A stretch of DNA of 64,000 nt from an uncultured Cytophagales bacterium (lineage in GTDB: Bacteria > Bacteroidota > Bacteroidia > Cytophagales > Thermonemataceae). Shown piece by piece: positions 7,471 to 17,309 of this stretch. The stretch's first letter is position 1; every line of letters begins with the position of its first letter. The stretch spans positions 58,786 to 122,785 of the forward strand of contig CALEMF010000028.1 in the NCBI GenBank assembly GCA_937911505.1, given 5' to 3'. The notes under the pieces are model-generated. The model was not told the origin of the DNA. It did not search any database and was given only the letters and a program-made list of their open reading frames with translations. The position numbers and the translations under genes are program-made.

Positions 7471-10400
7471 ATGGGTAAGAAAGTCCCGATTACAGGAGAT
7501 ACTTCATACGTACATCGTACTACATATCCCTTTTCCGAACAACACATTGGTTTCGATGAGTATCCGTCAGTTTCATATTCTCCCGCCGATCGTTACGCTA
7601 TAGCATTTACTCCTACATCCTCTAAAAGCAAGAAGCGTAAATCCTCTCCAGCCGCTGACGCAAAGGCAAAAATGGTTCTCGACCGGATTCTTGAGAAAGC
7701 AAAAAAAGGCTTCTTTGAAAGTACTGCGATACAAGTCATTGAGCATCTTTCTAAAGAAGGGCTTTCAGAGGTACTGATTGAAAAAATAAAAGAATTTTAT
7801 CAGCTCCGAAGAGATTACTTCATTTACCGACAAAACTTACCTAAAATCAAAGCAAACTTGAGATACCAAAATCTCATAGAACGCATCGTAGGTATTCCAG
7901 AAGAAAGGATAGTGGAAGCTTATCACTTGCTCGATGCAACTGGAAGTACTTATGTACAAAAATTTTATAGAGACAACCCTTCCCTAGCTGATACAATAGA
8001 TGAAAACCTACCATCGGCTTTTCGAAACAATCCTAAGTTTGCCTTACAAAAAGGTTTTAGACGCTTTGAAACGGACGAAGAGGAGTCTTACAAGGTAAAG
8101 CGAGACAATCTACTCGCCATTCATAATGATATTAAACGCGCTGTAAACGAAGAAAAGGAAGGGAAGCCAAGTAACCTTGATATTGTTTTGGCCATTGCCG
8201 TAGAGGCAGGTTTGGAAAATGACACGATCACACAACAGCTACAAAAGCTCTCCACACAAAGGCAGCAAGCGCTTCGACGGAAATATCCCACCTTGTTCGG
8301 TAAACAGCAACTCGATACAAAAGCCCCAGAACGTATAAAACGAAAGAAGAAAAAAAAGAAAAAAGGGGGATTCTGGGGCTGGTTAAAGAAAGGTGTCTCG
8401 AAAGTAGGTAATTTCGTAAAAGAAAAGGTGCCTGTTGTGGGTCCGATCCTTTCTGGCGTAGCCAATGTCATTAAAAATCCACCGCTCATCGCTCCTCTTG
8501 TTTCGGGAATAGCTAGTCTAGCCAAAACTGCTACCACAGCTATCAAGGGTTTAGGTAACTCTTTCGGAAGAGCCATTACAAATGCTGGAAAAGCCATTCT
8601 AGGATTGCTGGGCTACCAGGTTAATCTTGAAGAGCTCGACCTTGTCAATGCACAAACCTCTATGCAAGGAAATATTACTGGCGTAGAATTTTCGCGAGAA
8701 GCCAATACCACTTCAAAAGACTACATTAAATGGCTGGAAGAGAAAGGGAAAATGCCTACCGAAGAGGAAAAAAAGAAAGGAGATCAGCCAGCGCTAGAAA
8801 AGCTCGATGCTGGAGAACTTTCCGTACAACTTAACCTCGGGCGTAAAGAGGATGGCTTTGATGCCTTTATCAACCAAGTCCCCCTTATTGGGTATCCTAA
8901 TAGAGGAAGGTTTACTGACCAAAATTCCCTAACAGCCTTCGCCAGTACACTTCCTTTCAAAAGCATCAATTACTTGGCTGGAGATATGACCGTTCGCTCA
9001 GAGGCGGGATTCTTTAATCATCTTTTTGCAGAAATGACCTGGGAATCTGCTACATTTTGGGATTGTAAAGAGAGTAAAATAGTAGATGTAGAACTACTCT
9101 TGAAAGAAGTTACCTTTAATAATCTTCGTGTCGTTCTTCAAGAGGAAACCTATGGTATTGGGAAGTTACAAATTAAAGATATTTCGTTGGTAGCCAAGCA
9201 ACTGATGGAAAACGCTGGAAAGCGACTAGCGCTCTATGATAACCTTATGGCTATCATCCAAAATCTTCCCTTACTGGCGATGTATGTTGCTCAGACAGCC
9301 ATCTATACGAGTATAGGAAAGGAGGCTACTCAAAAATCAGGAGAAAGTTTAAAAGCCTTGCTAGCAACTGGTCCGCTGGATTTTACAGACCTTTTATTAC
9401 AAACAGGTGCTATCTCGATTGAGCATTTTTACAGTACCTCTATGGGTGCCATCGATCATATTGAACTGGAAAGTACAAAACTAGACCTGAAGCATCGCCA
9501 ACAAAAAGAAAATGGCTTGGTAGCACCACACGATAGTCCTGAAAAAAAATCCTTAGCGGAAAATAAAGAAAAATTAGAAAAACGCTTGGAGCAACGGGCT
9601 AATAGGCATACTGAATCGTCTGAACTTGACCAAGAGATTGCAGCACTCCGAGGAGAAATCGCCCAACAAGAAGCAGCCTTAGCAGAACGTCATAAGGACC
9701 TTGCCTACGACTTTCGTTTTGAGACTGAGGGTATCCACCTCAAAGGGAACCGACTTGTGCAAGAGATGCTTAACAGTATGCTCTTAGAGAGTTTTAAAGG
9801 CGCTGGACTAGTAGCAGAGGGGCTAGAAGGTATAGAGGATATCTCTTTTCCACAAGGCTTAGACATGGGTAGCTATGATAAAAAGCATCCTCAAACAGGA
9901 GCGCCGATGCATATTAGCACTGAGGTAAGTGCTGAAAAAGTAAAAAATATGGGCTTGCGTATCCCAGAAGTAAAGTTCCATCAGCCCGTAAAACTGAAAA
10001 AGTTTAGGTATGAGCTGAAAGAAAATGACAGCGTCACTACCTCGATAGTAGGAGAAAATGTAGTCTTACACAACTTACATATCTTTTTTTCTGATGAGCC
10101 AGTAAAAAAGAATTTCTTCACACCCAAAATACCTAACCTTCCCTCCCATTTTACAGAAGGGATGGGCTTAGAAACGGCTTTTACATATGATGAAGGAGAT
10201 TTCCTAGAGAGCATTCCTATAAAAATGAAGCACCTCAAAACGTCTCAATTAGCCTTTGATCAGTTTGCTTTACGAATGCCTAAGCCCAACGGTGGAGGCA
10301 TGTATGACCTGATGCGCTTTAGCCAGCCTATGGCTATTAACAATTTCAACATAGAGAACTTAGATTACAGCAAGGCAGGCATCAAGTTACAACTTTACTT

Positions 10401-13400
10401 TGATGAGCTCCTTGAGAGAAAACCTGACCAGGAATCTACGCTATTTTACCAATACCAAGCAGAAGAAAAAGGACAAGACCCTAGTAAAACAAATATAGTA
10501 GGTGGTGTAAAGCTTGGCGATTTTAAAGGGATGGCTTTCACCATGGATGGCGACGACTATTACCTTTCTACACAGACCGTTACAATTCCGTACAGTACAC
10601 TCAAAAAGCTCAATATTGAAACCAGCGGCTTACTTATCGATAGTAAAAACCAGTGTGAAATTCACAAGGTGGCTCTTTTGGGACTACAAGCCCACGTAAA
10701 CCTCAAAGAAAGCATCTATCGTATTAAGTTCGATCATTTTTCTATCCAACAAATACACTTCGACGATACAGCAGGTAAAATTCATTATAACAATAAAAAA
10801 GTCGCGCCGCTCAAAAATATTACACTTACAGGCTTCTTAGCAGAAGACCTATGGCTCGATCTATCCAAAGAGGGTATCTATCAACAGTTTAAGCAAGGAA
10901 CCATTTCCTTCAAGAATTTCAATGTACACGACGTAACAGTAGCTAGTCTAGCCCATATTAATGACTTCAACATTAATCACTTTAAGCTACAGCGCGTAAA
11001 AAATGAGGAAAAGATTCTCATAGAAGGAGATACTAGTATAGATGGTACCATCAACCTAGATCAAGATAAAAAACTTAGCGTGGCAGCCAGTACTGATTTC
11101 GAAAGTGCGATCGGAGAGAAAGACGGAAAAAGTACTTTCGAAGGAGCTTTGAAGGATATACAAGTAGATGCTAAACTCGAGGATGCCCTCACTGGCGCTT
11201 TGATGAAATTAGGTGTAGCAGCCGATAGTATTCAGTGGCAAACTAATGGTGTATATGTACAACTTGACATGGGTAATGCCATTAGCCTCAACCATCTCTC
11301 CTTCGAAGATAAGCAAGGCAACTACATCAGAAGAGATCATCCAGAAAAGGACATACAACCACTACAGCTTATCAAGCCGAGGGCGCACCTTACAATTTTA
11401 TGGGAAGAACTACTCGAAGAGAAAGCAGCCAATAAGGCTGCTATAGACGCGCCTGTTGTTAAACCTAGTCCTGTGCTTAAAGGATTGCAACTTACTTCAC
11501 TTACCATCGAGGAAATAAGAGGAGGTAATCTACAAGTGAAATTTGACGATAACTTGATACGCATCCCTTATGATGCCTATACGGGTATTAAAGACATCCA
11601 AGCAAGCGGGCAATTACGCTTTGATGGCAAAGAGGTAAAAACGGCCGTACAGCTTAGTACTGGCGCTACTGCTTTCCGTGAGATACAAGCTATATTACAG
11701 GACGGTACGTTGCTTCAATCTTATCTCAGTATGGATCGACTCCAGTTCAACAAATCACTTGAGGGTGTTTATGAGCTTGAAATACATAATACGGAAGCAG
11801 GCATCTCTGTCAAGCAGCTTAATAGAGAAATACTAAAAAATGCCAGTGCCAAGGAAGATGGCTTTGATGCCTCCTTACAAGTGCGTAACGATCACCTTAG
11901 GGTAAAAACTGATCTTACTACTTTTGCTGAGGTCACCCTAGGAGAAACCTTAGAACTGCCTAGTATTGGTTATAAAGATACACAAGGAAACTACCTCAAA
12001 CAACTTCAAGAAGTGGGCGGAAAGAGTCCTGTAAAGTTGGTAAGACCTACCGCTAGCATCAAGTTTATCAGAGAGGTACGAGAAGAAAATGGGAAAAACG
12101 TAGAAAAAGTAGTAGGCTACGAACTGGAGCAACTTCTCATTGAGAAGATCATTGCTAGAAACCTACAGGCCAAACTAGATATCCTTACCCTTACCATTCC
12201 TGCCGATAAAGAAGCCAGTATAGAAAATATTGCTTTGAGTGGTCAATTATTTACCGAAACGATGGCATTTAGCCTGTCAGGCAATACTGGAAAAATCAAC
12301 GCAGAAGAAATAGGCGTTGTGGCAGCCACTGCCGCTACAAAAATTAAAACTGAAGCTTACCTTAGTGCAGAAGCGCTCAGCTTCAGTAAAGAAATTAATG
12401 GAGAAGCCACCATAGAAGTAGAGGGCATCGACTTAGGAATCCTCACACAAGCAGGTGCTACTGGTTATGATTTCACCCAAGTAGATCATAAAGAAAAAGG
12501 CATAGGTAATCTTCATTTATCAACCGGTAATGCACTGGGCAAAGCGCCCATGTTTCGTGCTGCCAACATAAAGGCAATCTTCTCTGGCGACAGTACAAAA
12601 CTTATGATCAAGGAGCCTGTGTTAGGTGAGCTAATTGTAGTAGGAGACTTTACAGATGAGCATATGGGTATACACCTTCAAAGGCTTGTATTATCTGGTG
12701 CCCTCGATGGCGATCTGATGATCAAAGACAGCCCACAGCAACTGATTATTGAATCAGAAGAAGGTAAGGATGTTTTACTTACGATTCCCGAAGCACGCGT
12801 CTCTACAGATGTCAGCAGCCTTGAAAATCTACTAGATAAATTTCCTGAAAAGGAAAAGAAAAAGCAAGTATCTATACGTGATTATGCACAGAAGGAGTTC
12901 GAACAAAGAACCGCTGACTTTGGTTTCTTAAACTTTTTTGACCCTTCTCACATCACAGTATACGCCTACAAAAAGCCCATTGTCTTGAATACATACAAAC
13001 TAGATGATGAGTTTCCCCAGCGTACTTATATTAATTTATACGATTTTTCTCAAGAGCTTGGTAGCGTTATGGGAAATTACTTTATAGACGAGTATTTTAC
13101 CTTTCTAAAACCACTAATGGATACCGAAACTTTTGTATCTACGGCTGTGGGTAAAGTATTACTTAGCATTGAAAAAGACTTCAAAAAAATCTATAAGCAA
13201 TCTGAGCAATCCCTCTTTCACCAAAAGCATACTAGCTTGCCAGTCTTTGCGGCTTTTTTAGAGCATCTTATGTCTTCTGAACATTTGTTACCTTTACTAG
13301 CAAAAAATATAATCGATGAAATTATTCCTTATCTCATCGAAGAGGTCAAACCGTTGATACAAAAGGGTACTATATCTGCCACTACGCTTGCCGGTCTTAA

Positions 13401-14046
13401 AAAGGGTGGTCTGAAAGGTGCTGTTGTGGGCTTAGTCATTGGAGGAGCCGTAGCAGGAGGACTAGAGATAGGGGAGGAACAAATAGGAAAGAAGAGTAAA
13501 AAAGCCCTTAAGGAGTCGTTATTCGATTCTTCTGACTCTCCTGGATTAATGGATGAGTTAATCAAAATAATTGAAGAAACAGGTGTAGAATTCCCTACTA
13601 CTGGAGCAGTCATCCTTTCTGTTGTAGAAGAGATGATTCAAGATTTAAACCTTAGTTTACGAGCCAATATCCAAGCTGATTTTAAAAGCCACGATCCTAC
13701 CTCGAGAGGAATGCTTAGAGATAAGACCGACAGTGATTTAACCAAAAGAGAGGCAGCCATTCATTCCAACATTGCCTTGAACTTTCATCGTGATGAGAAG
13801 ACAGGCAATACCGCTACCCATCTTTTACTCAAAGACACCTACTTTAATGGTTTCAGCTACCCTATATATTCCGAAGCGGCCACTGGTAAGCTCTCTACCA
13901 AGTCTATGGGGTTTGAGCAGCTATCGCTTAGAATGTCGAGCTTCAAAAAAACTAGCCAAATCGACCTTGAAGCCAAAAATATTTCCTTAGAGGGCTTCAA
14001 GTTAGTAATCGATAAGCAACCACCTAAGAAGAAAAAAACTTCTTAA
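7471..14046 (+). CDS. Giant 2191-residue protein paired with eCIS-like ATPase
   Basis: I do not recognise this protein. Visible layout: a polar leader (1-50) without a signal peptide; a lysine-rich and helical region (50-290); a polybasic tract at about 291-298 followed by a tryptophan-rich amphipathic stretch GGFWGWLKKGVSKVGNF and an Ala/Gly/Val-rich hydrophobic region to about 385; a mixed region with a coiled coil at about 686-745 (EKLEKRLEQRANRHTESSEL); about 1000 residues of repeating beta-strands (LxLxxI patterns) with one clear internal duplication near residues 1277 and 1500; a helical region (about 1800-1960); a glycine-rich hydrophobic helix at about 1974-2000 (GAVVGLVIGGAVAGG); and a basic tail. 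It lacks a DUF4157 protease motif as far as I can see. The beta-rich part recalls AsmA-like or toxin shafts, but this is only a resemblance. It could be eCIS cargo, an ATPase substrate, or a membrane-acting toxin. Confidence 0.8.
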   Translation: MGKKVPITGDTSYVHRTTYPFSEQHIGFDEYPSVSYSPADRYAIAFTPTSSKSKKRKSSPAADAKAKMVLDRILEKAKKGFFESTAIQVIEHLSKEGLSEVLIEKIKEFYQLRRDYFIYRQNLPKIKANLRYQNLIERIVGIPEERIVEAYHLLDATGSTYVQKFYRDNPSLADTIDENLPSAFRNNPKFALQKGFRRFETDEEESYKVKRDNLLAIHNDIKRAVNEEKEGKPSNLDIVLAIAVEAGLENDTITQQLQKLSTQRQQALRRKYPTLFGKQQLDTKAPERIKRKKKKKKKGGFWGWLKKGVSKVGNFVKEKVPVVGPILSGVANVIKNPPLIAPLVSGIASLAKTATTAIKGLGNSFGRAITNAGKAILGLLGYQVNLEELDLVNAQTSMQGNITGVEFSREANTTSKDYIKWLEEKGKMPTEEEKKKGDQPALEKLDAGELSVQLNLGRKEDGFDAFINQVPLIGYPNRGRFTDQNSLTAFASTLPFKSINYLAGDMTVRSEAGFFNHLFAEMTWESATFWDCKESKIVDVELLLKEVTFNNLRVVLQEETYGIGKLQIKDISLVAKQLMENAGKRLALYDNLMAIIQNLPLLAMYVAQTAIYTSIGKEATQKSGESLKALLATGPLDFTDLLLQTGAISIEHFYSTSMGAIDHIELESTKLDLKHRQQKENGLVAPHDSPEKKSLAENKEKLEKRLEQRANRHTESSELDQEIAALRGEIAQQEAALAERHKDLAYDFRFETEGIHLKGNRLVQEMLNSMLLESFKGAGLVAEGLEGIEDISFPQGLDMGSYDKKHPQTGAPMHISTEVSAEKVKNMGLRIPEVKFHQPVKLKKFRYELKENDSVTTSIVGENVVLHNLHIFFSDEPVKKNFFTPKIPNLPSHFTEGMGLETAFTYDEGDFLESIPIKMKHLKTSQLAFDQFALRMPKPNGGGMYDLMRFSQPMAINNFNIENLDYSKAGIKLQLYFDELLERKPDQESTLFYQYQAEEKGQDPSKTNIVGGVKLGDFKGMAFTMDGDDYYLSTQTVTIPYSTLKKLNIETSGLLIDSKNQCEIHKVALLGLQAHVNLKESIYRIKFDHFSIQQIHFDDTAGKIHYNNKKVAPLKNITLTGFLAEDLWLDLSKEGIYQQFKQGTISFKNFNVHDVTVASLAHINDFNINHFKLQRVKNEEKILIEGDTSIDGTINLDQDKKLSVAASTDFESAIGEKDGKSTFEGALKDIQVDAKLEDALTGALMKLGVAADSIQWQTNGVYVQLDMGNAISLNHLSFEDKQGNYIRRDHPEKDIQPLQLIKPRAHLTILWEELLEEKAANKAAIDAPVVKPSPVLKGLQLTSLTIEEIRGGNLQVKFDDNLIRIPYDAYTGIKDIQASGQLRFDGKEVKTAVQLSTGATAFREIQAILQDGTLLQSYLSMDRLQFNKSLEGVYELEIHNTEAGISVKQLNREILKNASAKEDGFDASLQVRNDHLRVKTDLTTFAEVTLGETLELPSIGYKDTQGNYLKQLQEVGGKSPVKLVRPTASIKFIREVREENGKNVEKVVGYELEQLLIEKIIARNLQAKLDILTLTIPADKEASIENIALSGQLFTETMAFSLSGNTGKINAEEIGVVAATAATKIKTEAYLSAEALSFSKEINGEATIEVEGIDLGILTQAGATGYDFTQVDHKEKGIGNLHLSTGNALGKAPMFRAANIKAIFSGDSTKLMIKEPVLGELIVVGDFTDEHMGIHLQRLVLSGALDGDLMIKDSPQQLIIESEEGKDVLLTIPEARVSTDVSSLENLLDKFPEKEKKKQVSIRDYAQKEFEQRTADFGFLNFFDPSHITVYAYKKPIVLNTYKLDDEFPQRTYINLYDFSQELGSVMGNYFIDEYFTFLKPLMDTETFVSTAVGKVLLSIEKDFKKIYKQSEQSLFHQKHTSLPVFAAFLEHLMSSEHLLPLLAKNIIDEIIPYLIEEVKPLIQKGTISATTLAGLKKGGLKGAVVGLVIGGAVAGGLEIGEEQIGKKSKKALKESLFDSSDSPGLMDELIKIIEETGVEFPTTGAVILSVVEEMIQDLNLSLRANIQADFKSHDPTSRGMLRDKTDSDLTKREAAIHSNIALNFHRDEKTGNTATHLLLKDTYFNGFSYPIYSEAATGKLSTKSMGFEQLSLRMSSFKKTSQIDLEAKNISLEGFKLVIDKQPPKKKKTS

Positions 14047-14086
14047 AAACACCTTACAGCCTCTAAAGAGCATATCAGTAGCACTG

Positions 14087-14356
14087 CTATATCATTCCCC
14101 AACGCCATTTGATCTCGTGTACGTTAGGGCTAAAATCAGAAATAAGTTGTTCAAAAAAGGCGTCGCGTTCATCTACAGTACTGAAATCCAAAACCAAAGG
14201 TTGATCACTAGATTTAGTAGAAATGAGAATGAGTGGTACGATGTCCTTCTTAATGAACTTCTTATAGGTTTGGATATTAGTAATATCTTCTCCTTTAATA
14301 AATATCCGTTCATTATGATTTGTTTTATCGTTCACGTATGAGAAAACAAGCTCCAT
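14087..14356 (-). CDS. Small conserved-looking protein, unknown
   Basis: 89 residues (starts MELVFSYVNDKTNHNER). No signal peptide or membrane segment. The strand-rich first half (ERIFIKGEDITNIQTYKKF, VPLILISTKSSDQPLVLDF) and a helix (VDERDAFFEQLISDF) suggest a small PH-like alpha/beta fold, but I cannot name a family. A competing frame on the plus strand (14117-14341) is less protein-like. The gene converges on the giant gene 40 bases away and is followed upstream by a strong terminator of the next gene, so it has its own promoter. Confidence 0.5.
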   Translation of the reverse strand: MELVFSYVNDKTNHNERIFIKGEDITNIQTYKKFIKKDIVPLILISTKSSDQPLVLDFSTVDERDAFFEQLISDFSPNVHEIKWRWGMI

Positions 14357-14430
14357 AAGTTTTAAGAAGTTAGTGACGGTGTAAATATAGCCATTTCATC
14401 TAAAAATCCTTTACATTCTTAAGCACATAA

Positions 14431-14468
14431 AAAAGAGGGCTTAGTTGTGTGCAACTAAGCCCTCTTTT
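14431..14468 (-). terminator. Strong bidirectional-type terminator
   Basis: A perfect 17-bp stem (14431-14447 with 14452-14468) with a four-base loop and A/T runs on both ends. It lies 29 bases beyond the stop codon of the leftward solute-binding gene (14498) and would end that transcript. Confidence 0.9.
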
Positions 14469-14497
14469 CTGTCTCTATACTGCAGATAATTATTGTC

Positions 14498-16168
14498 TTA
14501 TTCGGCTTCTTTGAAGTCTACCGTTTCCAACATTAGTATGTTGGTATTATTTGTCTTCAAGCCAGTAACTTCTTTATTGTATACCCGAAGAATATCGTCA
14601 TAGAATAGCACTACGACAGGGGCATCATTCATAATCAACTGATCCATTTTATGGTAATAATCATACAGCAAGAAATGGTTTTCAGAGTGATCATCTTTTT
14701 CTTGTGCCTCATTATAAAGCGCATCAAAGTCAGGATTGATGTAATGCGTTTTGTTAGGTCCAGCAGGTGAGAGATTGTCTGAATAGAACATGGCGAAATA
14801 GTTTTCCGCATCAGGATAATCACCTAGCCAAGACCCTCTAAATAGATTTACTTTACCATTATCTACCATATCCTTATGCGTCACAAACTGGTTTTGCTCT
14901 ATGCCTACTTTCACGCCTATCGCTTCCCACTGCTTCTGGATAAATTCTGCAATCGCTTTATCAGAAGGATAAGTATGTAAAGTAATTTCTGGTAAACCTG
15001 CCCCACCAGGGAAGCCTGCTTGCTTTAACATCTCTAAGGCCTTTTTCTGGTCGTAGCTATAGCCTTGCACACGTAGCGAGTCAAAAGAAGGAAGTGCTAC
15101 AGGAGTTACCCCTGAAACGCCAGGTGTTCCCAAGCCATTTCGTAAAGAAAAAATTAATTCATCCCGATCAATGGCATAATTGAGGGCTTTTCTAAAGTTG
15201 GCATTCAAGAAAGGGTGGGTTGTATCTTTATAGTTTTCAGAGCTCAATTGGAAACCTATATACTCCGTATTCATGTAAGGAATCTTCTCTACATTATATT
15301 TTTTACGATACTCTTCCTTAATCTGTCCCTTATTTCCTAGTAGTTCTTTGGCATTCTCAGGTAAGCCAGTAATAAAGTCTAAATTGCCTGCCTCAAACTC
15401 TCTAAAGGCTTGGTTAGGGTCTTCAATGAATTTTACAATGACTGCATCTATGTAAGGAAGTTTATTACCACTAGGATCTTTCTTCCAATAGTTGTCGTTT
15501 TTTTCCATAGTAAGGCTCTCCCCTTCCGACCAATCTTTCAACATAAAAGGGCCTGTTCCTACCGGATTAGAACGAAAATCTTTCCCATACTTAGTAATTG
15601 CCTCTTCGGGAATTACAAAGGCATAAGGCATTGTCAAAATTTCTTTAAAAGGTGGAAACTTACGTTTCAAACGAATCTGTAAAGTATGATCATTCAAGGC
15701 TACAAAAGCAGAATCGTGGGCAGAACCATCTGATTTGGTGAGTACACAGTTTCTAAATATCCAAGCGCCTGTACTTCCTGTACCAGGTCGTAAAATACGC
15801 TTAAAGCTGTACACAAAATCTTCTGCTACCAACTCTCTCCCTTTGCCACCTGGAAAGCAATCGTTGTCTTGAAATAATACGCCCTTTCTTATCTTAAATG
15901 TGTAGGTGAGTTCATCTGGCGATATGTCCCAAGTTTCGGCCAAGGCTGGATGTGGGTGTAAATTTTCATCTAGGTCAAAAAGCCCGTTGAAAATCTGACT
16001 GGTTGCCCAAACGGTTGCTCTATCTCCTGCAAAAGCAGGGTCAAGTGACTTCAAACCACCCGTTTGATTGTATCTAAATACTTTTTTAGCACCATTTTCG
16101 CCACTGTTTTTACCACAAGAGGATAAAAGGAAAATAGTTGCGGCAATAAACATTAAATGTCTGAGCAT
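14498..16168 (-). CDS. ABC transporter solute-binding lipoprotein, family 5
   Basis: 556 residues of the oligopeptide/dipeptide-binding (OppA/DppA, SBP_bac_5) family. A lipoprotein signal ends in LLSSC with C18 as the acylated cysteine. Family hallmarks are SLDPAFAGDRATVWATSQIFNGLF, HPALAETWDISPDELTYTFKIR and the NFRKALNYAIDRDEL segment. It would capture peptides (or another ligand such as nickel or heme) in the periplasm for an ABC importer. No permease or ATPase gene is adjacent, so its partners are encoded elsewhere. It is a single-gene unit, bounded by a strong terminator downstream and a divergent promoter region upstream. Confidence 0.88.
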   Translation of the reverse strand: MLRHLMFIAATIFLLSSCGKNSGENGAKKVFRYNQTGGLKSLDPAFAGDRATVWATSQIFNGLFDLDENLHPHPALAETWDISPDELTYTFKIRKGVLFQDNDCFPGGKGRELVAEDFVYSFKRILRPGTGSTGAWIFRNCVLTKSDGSAHDSAFVALNDHTLQIRLKRKFPPFKEILTMPYAFVIPEEAITKYGKDFRSNPVGTGPFMLKDWSEGESLTMEKNDNYWKKDPSGNKLPYIDAVIVKFIEDPNQAFREFEAGNLDFITGLPENAKELLGNKGQIKEEYRKKYNVEKIPYMNTEYIGFQLSSENYKDTTHPFLNANFRKALNYAIDRDELIFSLRNGLGTPGVSGVTPVALPSFDSLRVQGYSYDQKKALEMLKQAGFPGGAGLPEITLHTYPSDKAIAEFIQKQWEAIGVKVGIEQNQFVTHKDMVDNGKVNLFRGSWLGDYPDAENYFAMFYSDNLSPAGPNKTHYINPDFDALYNEAQEKDDHSENHFLLYDYYHKMDQLIMNDAPVVVLFYDDILRVYNKEVTGLKTNNTNILMLETVDFKEAE

Positions 16169-16515
16169 AATTTTAGATATGGTTTAATTTAAAAGTTCTA
16201 TATTTGCAAATGAAAGGGCTTCGTTTACTAGGTTTTCGATAATTTTTAACAAGCCTCAATATTACTCAAAAATCATAAAAATACAAGCTTTTATATAAAA
16301 ATTACTTAATGTAATGATTTGCAAAGCGTTATCTGAAAAAGATACTATTTTATTGTGTATCTTCACGTAAAATTGGTTTTTTGTACTTCATTAGCGCGTA
16401 ATATTTTGGCGCGAAATGTCATATTTATTAAGAATCCAACTTTTTTATTAAGGAAAAATACCTTAGTTTTCTGACAAAAATTTTAAATAAATCAATCTCG
16501 GAGAGGTAAAGCACC
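16169..16515. other. Divergent intergenic region upstream of parA
   Basis: 347 AT-rich bases between the solute-binding gene and parA. No gene found. TATATTTG at 16199-16206 matches the -7 consensus on the plus strand, which would give parA a leader of about 300 bases. The palindromic string ATTTGCAAA occurs twice (16202-16210 and 16318-16326), function unknown. No parS-like palindrome is evident. Confidence 0.4.
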
Positions 16516-17295
16516 ATGAGCAAGGTAATCGCTATAGCAAACCAAAAAGGAGGCGTAGGAAAAACGACCACAGCGATCAATTTAGCAGCCAGTTTGGCTC
16601 ACTATGAGTTTCGTACACTTTTAGTAGATGCCGATCCACAAGCTAACTCTACTTCAGGGTTAGGACATAACCCTAAAGAAATAGAGCAGAGTATTTACGA
16701 ATGTATGGTAGACGGTGTAGAAGCCAAGGATATCCTTCTTAAAACGGATATCAAATACTTGGATCTCATTCCTTCTCATATTGACTTGGTAGGGGCTGAG
16801 GTAGAAATGATTGACCTCGACCATCGAGAAGAGAAAATGCGCCTTGCACTCAAGGGTGTCAAAGATCAGTACGACTTTGTAATTATAGACTGCTCCCCTT
16901 CATTAGGGCTTATTACTGTGAATGCCCTTACGGCTGCCGACTCGGTAGTGGTGCCTGTACAATGTGAGTACTTTGCCTTAGAAGGATTAGGGAAATTACT
17001 CAATACGATTAAGATTATACAGTCACGTTTGAACACCAAACTGGAGATCGAAGGCATTCTCCTTACTATGCACGATTTGCGGGTTCGCCTTTCACAGCAA
17101 GTGGTAGACGAAGTAAGCAGTCACTTTAAGAAAATGGTCTTTAAGACGATCATTCCTCGTAACGTCCGCCTTAGTGAATCTCCTAGCTTTGGTATACCTG
17201 CTATTGTACACGACCCGAATAGTAGAGGCGCTAGCAGCTATTTGGACCTAGCCAAAGAAATTTTAGAAAAAAACAAGTTAGTTATTAAAAAATAG
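16516..17295 (+). CDS. parA: Chromosome-partitioning ATPase ParA (Soj)
   Basis: 259 residues, the usual length of chromosomal ParA. The deviant Walker A KGGVGKTT (residues 11-18), Walker A' ([12 protein letters not shown]) and Walker B ([11 protein letters not shown]) motifs are all present. It is a dimerising ATPase that binds DNA without sequence preference and moves ParB-parS complexes to segregate the replicated origin. It is the first gene of a tight five-gene row (parA, parB, DUF5683, dapB, lepB) common in Bacteroidota; parB begins 14 bases after its stop. Confidence 0.97.
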   Translation: MSKVIAIANQKGGVGKTTTAINLAASLAHYEFRTLLVDADPQANSTSGLGHNPKEIEQSIYECMVDGVEAKDILLKTDIKYLDLIPSHIDLVGAEVEMIDLDHREEKMRLALKGVKDQYDFVIIDCSPSLGLITVNALTAADSVVVPVQCEYFALEGLGKLLNTIKIIQSRLNTKLEIEGILLTMHDLRVRLSQQVVDEVSSHFKKMVFKTIIPRNVRLSESPSFGIPAIVHDPNSRGASSYLDLAKEILEKNKLVIKK

Positions 17296-17309
17296 ATCGA
17301 AAATTATAG

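Noticed and set aside
8121..8597. 158-codon minus-strand frame within the giant gene
   Set aside because: Its run of phenylalanines is the complement of the lysine tract; no protein-like features.
13329..13613. Minus-strand frame inside the giant gene C-terminus
   Set aside because: Proline/serine-rich shadow of a glycine-rich coding region.
16169..16515. parS site or oriC near parA
   Set aside because: No parS-like palindrome or DnaA-box cluster could be seen by eye.
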